Shown here: positions 21,065 to 31,739 of the stretch, piece after piece | Numbering within the stretch: position 1 is the first letter of the stretch | How the letters are laid out: every line of letters begins with the position of its first letter | NCBI GenBank assembly: GCA_030761205.1 | Contig: JAULJL010000035.1 | Location: 13,658,001 to 13,722,000, forward strand | Origin: Fremontodendron californicum | Lineage: Eukaryota; Streptophyta; Magnoliopsida; Malvales; Malvaceae | Length of the DNA: 64,000 nucleotides | Direction: 5' to 3' | Program-made: the position numbers and the translations under genes | The notes under the pieces: generated by a model | Seen by the model: the letters and a program-made list of their open reading frames with translations, nothing else | Database searches by the model: none | What the model was told of the DNA's origin: nothing

Positions 21065-22148
21065 TTGTCCTTAGTCAGAAAGAAAGACCTATAGCTTATT
21101 ATAACAAGGCCCTATCCCCCACTCATCAAGCATTGTCCGTGTATGAAAAGGAAATGCTGGCCATACTGTCTGCAGTGAAACGGTGGAGTTCTTACCTCAT
21201 TGGGAGACACTTTCAGATCAAAATCGATCACCATAGTTTGAAGTTTCTTTTGGACAACAAGGCCAATACACCTGCACAACAGCTTTAGGCGATCAAAATG
21301 ATGGGGTTTAATTATGAGGTAGTGTTCAGGAAGGGGGTGAACAAAATTGTTGCAGATGCACTTTCCAGAAGGCCAATTGCTACCTTGTGTGCTATTTCAA
21401 CAATCACCAATGACTTGGTTGATAGAATCAGGAACTCTTGGCTACAGGATCCTAAGTTAATTCCACTACTCCACAAACTAAAAAAGGATCTGACTCCTTC
21501 TAAGTACTCTTGGTAGTCGAATCAATTGAGACGTAAAGGGAAGTTGGTAGTAGGTCACGATCCAGCACGCAGGCAAGATCTACTGACTTTTTCCATAGTT
21601 CTGCCATTGGGGGTCATTTGGGTGTGGAGGCTACAATGAAGAGGATTGTATCAGTGGTATATTGGATAGGGTTGAAGAGGAATGTGAGGGAATTTGTTCG
21701 AGCTTGTGCAACATGTCAACAGAATAAATATGATCCTTCTGCTTACCCTGGCTTATTACAACCATTGCCTCTTTCGGATAAGGTGTGGTCAGACCTTTCC
21801 ATGGATTTCATTGAAGGTCTTCCACGATCTTTAGGGAAAGATGTAATTTTGGTGATTGTTGATAGACTTAGCAAATATGGCCACTTTATAGCTGTTGCTC
21901 ATCCTTTTTTTGCTCTTACTGTGGCTCAGGCATTCCTTGATAATGTCTATCGGCTCCATAGGGTTCCTAACAATATAGTATCTGATCGGGATAAAATTTT
22001 CCTTAGCAATTTTTGGAAGGAATTTTTTAAGCTATTGGGAACAGAATTGAGGATGTCTTCAGACTATCATCCTCAATCCGATGGGCAGACTGAGGTTGTT
22101 AACAGAGGGTTAGAAACTTACCTAAGGTGTATACAAAGGAGATCGTAG
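21065..22148 (+). pseudogene. Ty3/gypsy RNase H and integrase, 3' part of split pol
   Basis: Continues the frame broken at 12259: KERPIAYYNKALSPTHQALS is RNase H, ending with VADALSRRP. Stops at 21286 and 21514 break it. The integrase zinc domain is seen in HLGVEATMKRI and ACATCQQNKYD. The core has WSDLSMDFIEGLPRS (first Asp), VSDRDKIFLSNFW (second Asp) and SDGQTEVVNRGLETYL (Glu). Sequence stops abruptly at about 22146 where a SINE-like stretch begins, so the integrase C-terminus and 3' LTR are missing. Confidence 0.9.
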
Positions 22149-22256
22149 TCTAGGATAAGGAAAGAGATTGCAGGTATTGAGATTTGAACTCCAAACTTAT
22201 TAGATACCACCTTTTAAGGGTGATTACATGAATCAATTGAACTATCCTATGAATTC
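22147..22256 (-). mobile_element. tRNA-derived SINE copy (degenerate)
   Basis: On the minus strand it reads a box-A-like TAGTTCAATTGATTCATG and a box-B-like GGAGTTCAAATCTC. It is alignable by eye with copies at 29984-30114 and 35910-36041. No target duplication remains, so the junction with the integrase was probably reshaped by a deletion. Confidence 0.6.
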
Positions 22257-22556
22257 TCATTTCTTAAAATTTTCAATACTATTTTTATTTTTATGTTAAC
22301 TTCGTGCTATTCATTTTTTTTAAGTTTAAGATAAAAGATCACATTTTTAAAAAAAATTATAATTATGTAAGTATTTTTTTCTATCTTACAAATAATCTCA
22401 TCGAAATTAGGTTTGCATGAGATTATTTTGATATTTATGCAACGTATTCAAAATTTCACTATAACTTGCACCTTAAAATGTCAACCCTCAGAATTTTTAC
22501 TCTTCAACTTTATGCTTACTAGATCAGGCAATCCAAATATTTGTATAACGTTTGTA
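22257..22556. other. AT-rich transposon remnant hosting the copia insertion
   Basis: No gene. Together with 27344-27540 it forms one older repeat of the ACACGACACG family, split by the copia element; the right part has TTCGTGTCGTGTTCG words. Confidence 0.4.
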
Positions 22557-22561
22557 CTATT

Positions 22562-22840
22562 TATGAAGACAAGTCTCACAACCTCAGCAACAAACAACCA
22601 CTCGAAAACAGTTAGCAGACCTCAGCTAACCAATTAGCAACTAACAGCTAAAGTTATCAGCTAAGGCTGTTATCTCCTCAATTGTAAACTAATCTACATA
22701 TCAAGATATACCTAGGATATAGTCTAGCTAGAGCTTTAATCTAAAAGATAAGATCATCTTATCTTCACCAAGAGTGTATAAATACATCAGATTCAATAAG
22801 AATTATATAGCATTTTCATTCCTTGTACTCTGATCTTATA
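22562..22840 (+). repeat. 5' LTR of copia element
   Basis: 279 bp, with TATAAATACA near 22776 as probable TATA box. Identical to 27060-27338. Confidence 0.9.
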
Positions 22841-22868
22841 TGGTATCAGACGCCACAAGCTTAACAGC

Positions 22869-25800
22869 ATGTCAAACTCAACCACCTCCAACACTGCTGA
22901 TTCAATCCGAACCACAACCCCATTACCTGTCATTCAAATCAACCCTTCCACACAGCTTCCAGTAAAGCTTAATTCTACCAATTTTCCTTCATGGTTCATA
23001 CAGTTCGATACACTGTTAACTGGCCTAGATCTCATTTACTATGTCAATGGGACACTTCCTTGTCCAACTCAATACATCAGCACCCAAGAAACCATAGCCC
23101 TGAATCCTGATTACTCAAAATGGATCAGACAAGACAAACTAATCCTTCATTCCATTATTGCCTCTGTTGCAGAAACTGTTATCCCTATGATAGCAATCTC
23201 CAAAACCTCCCATGAAGCAATGCAGAAACTTACAAAACTCTTTGCCAGCAAAACAAGATCAAGAGTCATGTCTCTTAAGAAAAAATTGTCCCTTTCAACT
23301 CAAGGAACCAAATCTGTGTCTGACTTCCTTCAATCCATGAAGAGCATAGCAGATGAACTGGCAATTACTCAAGCTCCAGTAGCTGAAGATGATCTTATTA
23401 TCTTCATTTTAAATGGACTTAGTCCAGAATTCAGGGAAATCTCCACTGCACTCCGAGCCAGAGAGAATGCAATCTCCCTCGAGAAACTCTATGACAAGCT
23501 CATTGACTTTGAAGCTGTCACCAAACAAGAAGACCTTATGTATACACCTGCTGTCATAGCCAACTTTGCAAAAAGAGACAGGAGACCCTATCATCCACCT
23601 CAAGACACAAACTTCAGAAGCAATGTGTCTCATAATGACTCCTCTCGATACAACTCAAACATTGGAAGAAGAAGATCTCAATTCACCACCAACACCTACA
23701 GCAACAGACCTCAACATTATTCAAACACCAATATCACCAGACCCACATGTCAACTCTGTGGAAAACTTGGACATGTTGCTAAACACTGCAGACAATACAA
23801 GATCTCCTCCTTGCAAGACCCTGTTGCCAACCTTGTTCAGACTGGAAATTCATCTGATAACCAAAACTGGGTAGTTGATTCAGGAGCATTCCATCATGTC
23901 ACCTCAGATCTCAACAATCTCTCACTCTACTCAGAATATGGTGGCCCTGATGAGATTCTAGTTGGAGATGGTCCAGGTTTGCACATTCAACACACTGGCT
24001 CTACTACTTTCACTACTAAACATCAAGACAAACCTTTATTTCTCTCTAATGTTCTACATGTTCCTCAAATACACCGTGAGCTTATCTCTATTTCTCAACT
24101 ATGCAAAACTAATCATGTTTCTATTGAATTTTTTCCTAATCATCTACTTGTGAAGGATCTCATCACGGGGGCACCACTGGTGAAAGGACACAACAGAAAT
24201 GATGTCTATGAACTTCCAAAATCTGCAGAATTACCAGCTCCCACTACTTTCAATAAATCAGCTTGTTTCAGTTTAAAAACCAATGTTAATAACTGGCATA
24301 GAAGATTAGGGCATCCCTCCCCCAGAATCCTTAACTTCATGCTCAAAAACTTTAGCTTAGATTGTGATCACTCAATCAATATGTCAGATTGTAATTCTTG
24401 CTCATGTAATAAGAGTCACAAACTGCCTTTTCATAATTCATCTTTGTCCAGCTCAAAACCACTCGAACTGCTGTATACAGATGTATGGGGAAGTCCAAAA
24501 CTAAACTCTCATGATGGCTATCATTACTATGTCACATTTATAGATCATTTCTCCAAATTTGTTTGGTTATTTCTCATTAAAAACAAATCTGATGTTCTGC
24601 ATATCTTTCCTAAATTCAAAGCACAGGTTGAAAAGCAATTTCATACTTCAATTATCTCCATTTACTCTGATAATGGTGGAGAGTACCAGGCCCTATCCTC
24701 TCTACTAGCCACATATGGTATCCAACACCTCAAGACACCACCACATACACCAGAACACAATGGAATCTCTGAAAGAAAGCATAGGCACATTACAGAAACT
24801 GGGTTAACCCTTTTACATCAAGCATCACTGCCTCAATGTTATTGGTCTCATGCTTTCCAAACTGCTGTTTACCTCATCAACAAAATGCCAACTCCAACTC
24901 TTCACAACAAATCCCCACATGAAACCTTGTTTAACACCATACCAAATTATAAGAAATTAAAAATTTTTGGTTGCTTATGCTATCCATGGCTCAGGCCCTA
25001 TAATGACACCAAACTTCAACCAAAATCCAAACCATGTGTCTTTCTTGGCTATTCCACAAACCAGAGTGCCTTTAAATGTCTAGATCCCTCTACAAACAGA
25101 ACTTTCATTTCCAGACATGTGAAATTTATTGAAACAATCTTTCCTTTTGCGCAAAAGCAGCTAATGAATCTCCATTCCAAGCTCCCTTCAGCTACTGACT
25201 CTCCTGTGATTTTCTCTGATGAAACAGCTACTATTATTTCACATTCTGTAGATTGCGGCTCAACTCAACAAACTATTGATTCTGTTGTGTCCTCCTCCAC
25301 CGGTCAAGCTGCTCCTGTGACAAGTTCTTCATCAGGTACTCACTCTAGCCCTTTACTTTCTCCTGCAAACACAGAAGCTACATTCCCTGACCAATAGCCA
25401 GAACACTGTGAACCTCTTCCCACACGAACACATCCTATGATCACTAGGTCCCAGCACAACATCTTTAAACCTAAACGAACCTACCTTGCCTCTAGTCAAT
25501 CACTTCCACCAGCTCCTGAACCCACATCTGTCTCCCAAGCAATCAAACTTCCAGAATGGAGGAAAGCTATGACACTTGAATTTAATGCTCTTGTTGCCAA
25601 TGGTACATGGACCCTAGTCCCACCTTGCCCCTCTCAGAATGTAGTAGGCAACAAATGGGTGTATAGGATAAAACGTAAGGCTGATGGTACAGTAGACAAG
25701 TGCAAAGCTCGTTTGGTAGCTAAAGGTTTCCATCAAAGACCTGGTCTAGACTTCACAGAAACCTTTAGCCCTGTTATAAAACCAACCACTATCAGAACAG

Positions 25801-27013
25801 TTCTCAGTATTGCAGTTACATTGGGCTGGCCTTTAAAACAACTTGATGTCAACAATGCGTTCTTGCAAGGAACATTAACAGATGAGGTATACATGGCTCA
25901 ACCACATGGATTTATTGACAAAGATCACCCTAAACATGTCTGCAAACTCCACAAGGCTATATATGGCCTCAAACAAGCTCCTAGAGCCTGGTACAGGGAA
26001 TTGAGTAACTTCCTTCTTCAATATGGTTTTACCAATTCTACATCAGATGCCTCTTTATTCATCCTATCTCACAATAAAGACTTAATATACTACCTTGTCT
26101 ATGTTGATGATCTTATAGTAACAGGGAACAACAATCACACAGTTAGCAACTTTCTGTCGCAGCTATCCATAAGATTCTCTCTCAAAGACCTTGGCAACAT
26201 TCACTTCTTTTTGGGAGTTGAGGTGATTCCTACTACAACAGGTCTGTTTCTTTCTCAGCAAAAGTATATCAGAGACCTTCTTGACAGCTTTGATATGACC
26301 AATGCCAAAACAACCATTACACCAATGGCTACAAATGCTCAACTGAAGCTCACTGATGGCACTGGTCCTGCTGATGCTACTGCTTATAGAAGACTTGCAG
26401 GCTCTCTTCAATATCTCTCTATCACAAGACCTGATATCACCTATGCTCTAAACAGACTTTCTCAGTATATGCATTCACCCACTCAGCTTCACTGGTCGGC
26501 TCTAAAGAGAATAGTGCGATACCTTAAAGGAACTGTTACTCATGGCATACTTCTACGCCCAACACATCTCTTAATCTTACTGCCTTCAGTGATGCTGATT
26601 GGGCTGGCAATCTGGATGATAGAACATCAACCACAGGTTATATTCTGTTTCTGGGTGCCAATCCCATTTCCTGGAAGTCCATCAAACAAAAAATAGTTGC
26701 CTGATCTTCTACTGAATCAGAATACAGGGCTCTTGCTAACACTGCTGCAAAAATTATATGGCTCACTAATTTGTTAGCTGAACTTCACCTCCCTCTTCAG
26801 CAATCACCAAATCTCCTATGCGACAACATTGGTGCTACATATCTCAGTACCAATCCTGTTTTTCACTCCAAAATGAAGCACTTAGCCTTGGATTACCATT
26901 TTGTCCGTCAACATGTTCAAGCTGGCAAGCTCAATGTCTCTTATATCTCCACCAAAGATCAGTTAGCAGATGGCCTTACAAAACCACTTGCCAGGCACGG
27001 TTTCTCTTCCTGA
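22869..27013 (+). pseudogene. Copia gag-pol polyprotein with two stops and one frameshift
   Basis: ATG 22869, 19 bp after the primer site. Order of domains: UBN2-type gag (LNSTNFPSWFIQFDTLL), CCHC knuckle CQLCGKLGHVAKHC, protease WVVDSGAFHHVT, GAG-pre-integrase NWHRRLGHPSPRIL, integrase (YTDVWGSPK, SIYSDNGGEY, PHTPEHNGISERKHRHI), RT (WVYRIKRKADGTVDKCKARL, QLDVNNAFLQGTL, YLVYVDDLIVTGN) and RNase H (SDADWAGNLDDRT, LADGLTKPLARH). A TAG at 25395 lies in frame between integrase and RT; downstream codons continue in the same frame. A frameshift at about 26560 and a TGA near 26702 (KIVA-stop-SSTESEY) break RNase H. Every other catalytic motif is intact. Confidence 0.92.
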
Positions 27014-27059
27014 GAACCAAGACTGGTGTAGCCGATGGCTCCACAGTCTTGCGGGGGCA

Positions 27060-27338
27060 TATGAAGACAAGTCTCACAACCTCAGCAACAAACAACCACT
27101 CGAAAACAGTTAGCAGACCTCAGCTAACCAATTAGCAACTAACAGCTAAAGTTATCAGCTAAGGCTGTTATCTCCTCAATTGTAAACTAATCTACATATC
27201 AAGATATACCTAGGATATAGTCTAGCTAGAGCTTTAATCTAAAAGATAAGATCATCTTATCTTCACCAAGAGTGTATAAATACATCAGATTCAATAAGAA
27301 TTATATAGCATTTTCATTCCTTGTACTCTGATCTTATA
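27060..27338 (+). repeat. 3' LTR of copia element
   Basis: 279 bp, identical to 22562-22840, preceded by a G-rich polypurine tract and followed by the target repeat CTATT. Confidence 0.9.
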
Positions 27339-27343
27339 CTATT

Positions 27344-27540
27344 TTTTTGTCATAATCGTATTTAAGATATTATATATTTATATAAATTTTGATATGTTCA
27401 TAATATTTTTTATATAAATTTTGACACATTCACATGTCTATATCGTGTTTATGTTATTTTTTCATGTCATATCGTTTTTGTATTATTTTTTTCGTGTCGT
27501 GTTCGTACCGGTCTAATTGTTCACCTCTGCAAGACCTTTA
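27344..27540 (-). repeat. Repeat-family copy (ACACGACACG family), right part
   Basis: Matches in reverse orientation the sequences on both sides of the psbA fragment at 37735-38222, but without any plastid DNA inside. This shows the uninterrupted structure of the repeat. Confidence 0.55.
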
Positions 27541-27633
27541 ATCATACGTCAAACCATGACTCTGTTTCTGCCCCTATGTATAGAAGTAAACATAATGCAA
27601 GAAATAGGACAAAAACAAGGGCCTTTATTCTAG

Positions 27634-27885
27634 GAGTTTGTATTTGATGCATAGACTGTGTATTAGTGAACCACAATAAGATACTTCATTAATGAGAAAA
27701 ACAAAAAACAATGAAGGACTTATAAATAAATATAAAAATCGATATAGAAAGAAATAAGACACTTCATTAATATTTATTTATAAATTTTTTCTTATTTTTT
27801 GTTTTACTCATTAATGAGGTATCTTGTTGTGATTCACCGACGGTGTATGAGATTTATACATTGTCAGTCCATCAAATATAAACTC
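27634..27885. mobile_element. MITE with long inverted repeats upstream of the MMP gene
   Basis: Left GAGTTTGTATTTGATG and right CATCAAATATAAACTC are inverted repeats, and the similarity extends inward through CAATAAGATACTTCATTAAT-type words, so the element can fold into a hairpin. Flanks TTATTCTAG (27625-27633) and TTATTCTTG (27886-27894) are a 9-bp target repeat with one mismatch, as in Mutator-like MITEs. It ends about 450 bp before the MMP start codon. Related fragments seem present near 7850-8040 and 41745-41925. Confidence 0.75.
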
Positions 27886-28268
27886 TTATTCTTGTGATAG
27901 AGAAAAACTTAGAACAAATAATGGGTTTGTTTGTTTGTTTTATCTTTTAGGAACACTAGGCATTTAAAGTTCCCGTGAGTGTTAACCAATCCTTGTACAA
28001 TGAGATCCATGATACAGAAATCTGATTTGCTTGCCCTCCTGCTGCCTCTTCAATCAAACACAAAAGACTGTTTCTTTCAATTACCTGGAAAGTTTGTAGG
28101 GAAATATATGAAAAGTTGCAATAAGTAATAACCTGTTGAGAATGCATATGATCATGTGAGAGTTATTTGACAGGAATCTGTATATTAAAGCACAAAAAGA
28201 CCACTCTTTTCATTGAGGTAACTTAAATGGCAGACTTGTTAGTTGAAAATCTAACATTCAGTTACAGG

Positions 28269-28278
28269 TATATAAATA
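28269..28278 (+). promoter_or_regulatory. TATA box of the MMP gene
   Basis: TATATAAATA about 65 bp before ATG 28335, which puts the transcription start near 28300. This placement rules against the upstream in-frame ATG at 28227 as the start. Confidence 0.6.
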
Positions 28279-28334
28279 AGCAAGATTGCTGGGAGAATTG
28301 GTGGAGACTGGAGAGTGTTAAAGCTTGTCTGAAA

Positions 28335-29264
28335 ATGGCTTCTAAAACATCTTCACTAATGCTTGTTTTGTTTGTTCTACTCCAGATGCTACTAATTAGC
28401 ACCATTCAATCAAAGCCAACTACTGAAATTTTCCCAAGTCTAGTGGGATGCCGCAAAGGTGATACTGTCGAAGGGATTTTCGAGCTCAAACAGTTTCTCA
28501 ACAAACTTGGTTACTTGAATTACGATCATGCAAGCAACAACAATGGCCGCAAACATGGGAAGGATAATGAGTTCGATGACCATTTGGAATCTGCTATCAC
28601 AGCCTACCAGGTTAATTATCAGTTGAATAGTACCACTGGCAGCCTAGATGCTGATACTTTGAAACAAATGATGAAGCCAAGATGTGGCATTGCAGATTTA
28701 TTAATCATCAATAGCAAAAATTCCAATTCCAAGTCCATCTATCGAATTGGAGCCTCTCATTATGAGTTCTTTCTTGGAAATCTGAAATGGCCACTCTCAA
28801 AGAGTCATCTAACCTACAACTTTCGTTCCAGTGTCGAAGTTTCTCTTGCAGAAAACATAAGGTCCGTTTGTTTTCGAGCTTTTCAAAGATGGGCAAATGT
28901 GAGCCGCTTTAGTTTTGAGGAAGTTTCAGAAGACTACATTGCTGATATTGAAATTGGGTTCCATAGTGGTGAGCATGGAGATGGAAACCCTTTCGATGGT
29001 CCACAAGGGACTTTGGCCCATGCCAGTCCACCAACTGGTGGAAAATTACACTACGATGCAGATGAAAATTGGAGCATTAACCCTGGTCCTGATGAGATTG
29101 ACTTGGAATCTGTCACTGTGCATGAAATCGGGCACCTTCTCGGCCTTCAACACAGCTTGGTCCCTGATGCAGTCATGTATGCTTACTTTGATTCTGGGAT
29201 TACAAAGAGGAGGTTGCACAGGGATGATGTTCACGGTATTCGTGCCTTATATGGCTTATTATGA
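28335..29264 (+). CDS. MMP: Matrix metalloproteinase (plant MMP), secreted zinc endopeptidase
   Basis: 309 residues, intronless as plant MMPs usually are. ATG 28335 gives a signal peptide (MASKTSSLMLVLFVLLQMLL, cleavage near residue 26). The frame is open upstream to 28227, but the TATA box lies between the two ATGs. The propeptide has a peptidoglycan-binding-like fold and ends in the cysteine switch KPRCGIAD at about residue 115. The catalytic domain carries the zinc motif HEIGHLLGLQH at about 265-275 and the Met-turn DAVMY. Structural zinc/calcium-site residues are also visible: the HSGEHGDGNPFDG loop and LAHA. There is no hemopexin domain and no clear C-terminal GPI signal, since it ends GIRALYGLL. 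It would cleave extracellular matrix or cell-wall proteins after loss of the propeptide. All catalytic residues are present, so I call it functional. Confidence 0.95.
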   Translation: MASKTSSLMLVLFVLLQMLLISTIQSKPTTEIFPSLVGCRKGDTVEGIFELKQFLNKLGYLNYDHASNNNGRKHGKDNEFDDHLESAITAYQVNYQLNSTTGSLDADTLKQMMKPRCGIADLLIINSKNSNSKSIYRIGASHYEFFLGNLKWPLSKSHLTYNFRSSVEVSLAENIRSVCFRAFQRWANVSRFSFEEVSEDYIADIEIGFHSGEHGDGNPFDGPQGTLAHASPPTGGKLHYDADENWSINPGPDEIDLESVTVHEIGHLLGLQHSLVPDAVMYAYFDSGITKRRLHRDDVHGIRALYGLL

Positions 29265-29966
29265 TAGGTAAACATTACGTAATACTTATTTCCCACCGAA
29301 TAACTATTTCATTCCAGCGAACCAAACGTAACGTAATAGAAATGTGCTGTGAATGTCAATATGTCATCTCTATCATCTTAGCTCAGTTCATCTTTTTCCA
29401 CATTTTCTGTTTAATCAGAAGCTATTTGTATGGATCAATTTGGTTTATCCTATTTCTATTTTCTCTCCTTGCTTTTCTTTGAAAATTCAAGCCAGACTAT
29501 CTTGCAGACTATCAATTAAGGTAAAGGAGGTTACTAATAAAAACTGATACTTACAGGCAGGTAAGAGGAGTGACTTTTTTACCAGCTTCAGAGTGCAAAA
29601 CACATGGATCTTACATCCCTGTACTCAGTCACAAGTTACAACCAACAATGAGGCTGCAGTAATACAGGACAGCAAATAAAACCAAAAGTTGCTGATTTCT
29701 TTTAATAACAGATTTTGATCTTTAACTGTATGCTGTGGCAACCTACCACTGGACATGAAATTCTCTATCATTTATGGCTAACGAATGATGATAGTAGAGC
29801 ACGTGAAAAAAGAAGATTGTTTCACCTACGATGCATCAACCACAAAAAAACTGTATCTTTGCTACGTTGGTTGCAATAGAACAGGAAAGGTCTGATCAAA
29901 ATTACAGATCAAAACTGCATCTTTGTTGACCACGAGCTGCTTGGGAATTTGTCCACCATCAGAGGA
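29265..29966. other. 3' flank of MMP gene, no other gene seen
   Basis: Mixed-composition sequence with pyrimidine stretches. Probable 3' UTR in the first few hundred bases; no further coding or transposon structure recognised. Confidence 0.5.
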
Positions 29967-29983
29967 AAATATTGAACAACCTT

Positions 29984-30114
29984 TCTATTACAAAAAAGGC
30001 CGTAGATTAGGAATAGAGGAAGGGGCTGTAGATATTAAGATTCGAATCATAAATCTATTAGATGTCATTTTTTAAGAGAGGTTGCATGAACCAATTGGAC
30101 TAAGCCCCTGATTC
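29984..30114 (-). mobile_element. tRNA-derived SINE with 17-bp target duplication
   Basis: Flanked by identical 17-bp repeats AAATATTGAACAACCTT (29967-29983 and 30115-30131). On the minus strand the head carries a box-A-like TTAGTCCAATTGGTTCATGC and a box-B-like ATGATTCGAATCTT, and the tail is T-rich ending near TTTTTTGTAATAG. Same family as 35910-36041 and 22147-22256. Confidence 0.85.
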
Positions 30115-30189
30115 AAATATTGAACAACCTTGAGTTCCATTGTAGGAAGACGAGCTCCCATTGATATTCAGAAGAAATTTCTAAAATAA

Positions 30190-30625
30190 TAAAATTACTT
30201 GCAGCCAAAGAATAAAAAACCGAACCAGAGGTCCAACCGATCAGACTTTCGATTTTCGGTTGAACCGACCGATTCAACTATAGAAAAAAAAAACAGAAAT
30301 TACAAATAATTAAAAAAAATTTTTTTTTAAAATCTAAAATAATTAAAAAAAACACACACACACACACACACAAATAAATAATACAAGTTATTATTATTTT
30401 TTTATTTTAGTCTAATTTTGGGTCTTTTAATTTATAACAAATTGGGTTTAAAAAAACCCAAAAACAATAATAAAAAAAATTATTATTTCTGGTTTAATTA
30501 AAATTTTCCGATTTTTAACCAATTCTTACCGCTTCGACTTTTTTTTGATGGGTATTATTAAACGTCAGACCTACCGGTTCCCGATTGAATCTGTTGAACC
30601 GACTGGTCCGGACAGATTTTTTTTT
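30190..30625. mobile_element. Unclassified inverted-repeat element
   Basis: GC-richer ends with GGTTGAACCGACCGATTC-type words on the left and GAATCTGTTGAACCGACTGG on the right flank an AT-rich core containing a (CA)n run at 30352-30371. Terminal bases and target repeat are not clear. Confidence 0.4.
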
Positions 30626-30649
30626 TTTATCATTGGCTGCAGCATCCAC

Positions 30650-31140
30650 TTAAGGTCCATTTAGATGGGCGATGAGATTAGCTCCGGTGAGATTAAAAAC
30701 AGTTGTGGCGGTGATATTAGTTACTGTAGCAGTGAGATTAAAATCAATAGTGAGATATGTGTTTGGATTCAAACCCAACAGTGACGATGAGGTGAAATAT
30801 AATGAGAAAATAAAATGACCATTAAGGGCATTAAATTAAAATTTGTATATATATAATAAATAATAAATAATTAAAAATTATCAAAATTATATTTATATTA
30901 AATAATAAAACATATATTAAAATTATATTTATGTTAAATAATAATAATTAAAAAATGTTAAAATTATATTTATATTAAAAAATTAAAATAAAAAAATTAA
31001 AAAAAAAATAACAATGAAGGGATAAAAGGAAGATTTCCTCCCTCCACTGAGGTCCAGTTATCAATTGGACCCCTAAAACTCCAGTCCAGTGGAGCACCTC
31101 CACTGGAGGTGATCCAAAGACACCTCCAGTAAAGGTGCAG
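30650..31140 (+). mobile_element. Repeat element, same family as 39540-40100
   Basis: Begins GGTCCATTTAGATGGGCGAT and contains GTGAGATTAAAATCAATAGT and TATGTGTTTGGAT. The reverse complement of 39900-40100 reads closely related words in the same order. The right end is palindromic (CACCTCCACTGGAGGTG near 31096-31112). No coding. Confidence 0.5.
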
Positions 31141-31187
31141 TCAGTGAAAGAGAAAACCCTTCATATAAAGAAGAAAAAGATTCCAAC

Positions 31188-31480
31188 TAGACATGCTCAC
31201 GGGCCGGGCAGCCCGCCCGGCCCGGCCCGTATTGGGCCGGGCCTGGGCAGGAGTTTTTATGTTCCGGGCCGGCCCGACCCGGCCCGGAACAGTAATTTTT
31301 AATATAATATTATTATTTAATTTAATTTTAATTATAAAAAAATAAAAAAAAACAAAAAAATTATTTTTTATTCCAATGAACAGTGATTCGGGCCTAAACG
31401 GGCGGGCTTGGGCTACCCAGGGTCGGGCCTGGGCAGAGGAAAAAAAAACCGGGCCGCGGCCCAGCCCATGATCACTTCTA
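31188..31480. mobile_element. hAT MITE with GC-rich ends (293 bp)
   Basis: Starts TAGACATGCTCACGGGCC and ends GGCCCAGCCCATGATCACTTCTA. Perfect 8-bp target repeat ATTCCAAC (31180-31187 and 31481-31488). Interior is AT-rich. Related to elements at 39258-39507 and 43496-43822. Confidence 0.9.
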
Positions 31481-31522
31481 ATTCCAACGCACCAGAGGAT
31501 GTTTGGTACTTTCATATGTCAT

Positions 31523-31713
31523 TTTTTTTTGGTGTATTAAACTCAGGGTGTCCCTCCACCCCATTTTATGGCTGATGGAAGACTAATCCCTGTCGGGCCG
31601 GGAGTGTTGGTATAGCAAAGCCCTCCCAACATTGGCGACTCCCTGGATTCGAACCTTGGTTCTCATCCAAGGGGAAGGAGCCACTAGCCACTCCTTCCAA
31701 CCAAATGTTGGTT
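31523..31713 (-). mobile_element. SINE with 16-bp target duplication, second family
   Basis: Flanked by TACTTTCATATGTCAT at 31507-31522 and 31714-31729. On the minus strand it carries a box-B-like GGTTCGAATCC and ends in an A-run (the T-run at 31523-31530 on the plus strand). Different in sequence from the other SINE family. Confidence 0.8.
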
Positions 31714-31739
31714 TACTTTCATATGTCATGATTCCAATA

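Larger units (their letters stand above)
22562..27338 (+). mobile_element. Ty1/copia retrotransposon with identical LTRs and TA...TA ends
   Basis: 4777 bp. LTRs at 22562-22840 and 27060-27338 (279 bp each) are identical by eye. A perfect 5-bp target repeat CTATT lies at 22557-22561 and 27339-27343. With this duplication the LTR runs from TATGAAGAC to GATCTTATA, so it begins TA and ends TA instead of TG...CA. TGGTATCAGA at 22841-22850 is the tRNA-iMet primer site. TTGCGGGGGCA before the 3' LTR is the polypurine tract. Identical LTRs mean a very recent insertion, yet the ORF has several lesions. Confidence 0.93.

Noticed and set aside
28227..28334. In-frame upstream ATG extending the MMP by 36 residues
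   Set aside because: A TATA box at 28269-28278 lies between the two ATGs, and only ATG 28335 gives a proper signal peptide at the N-terminus.
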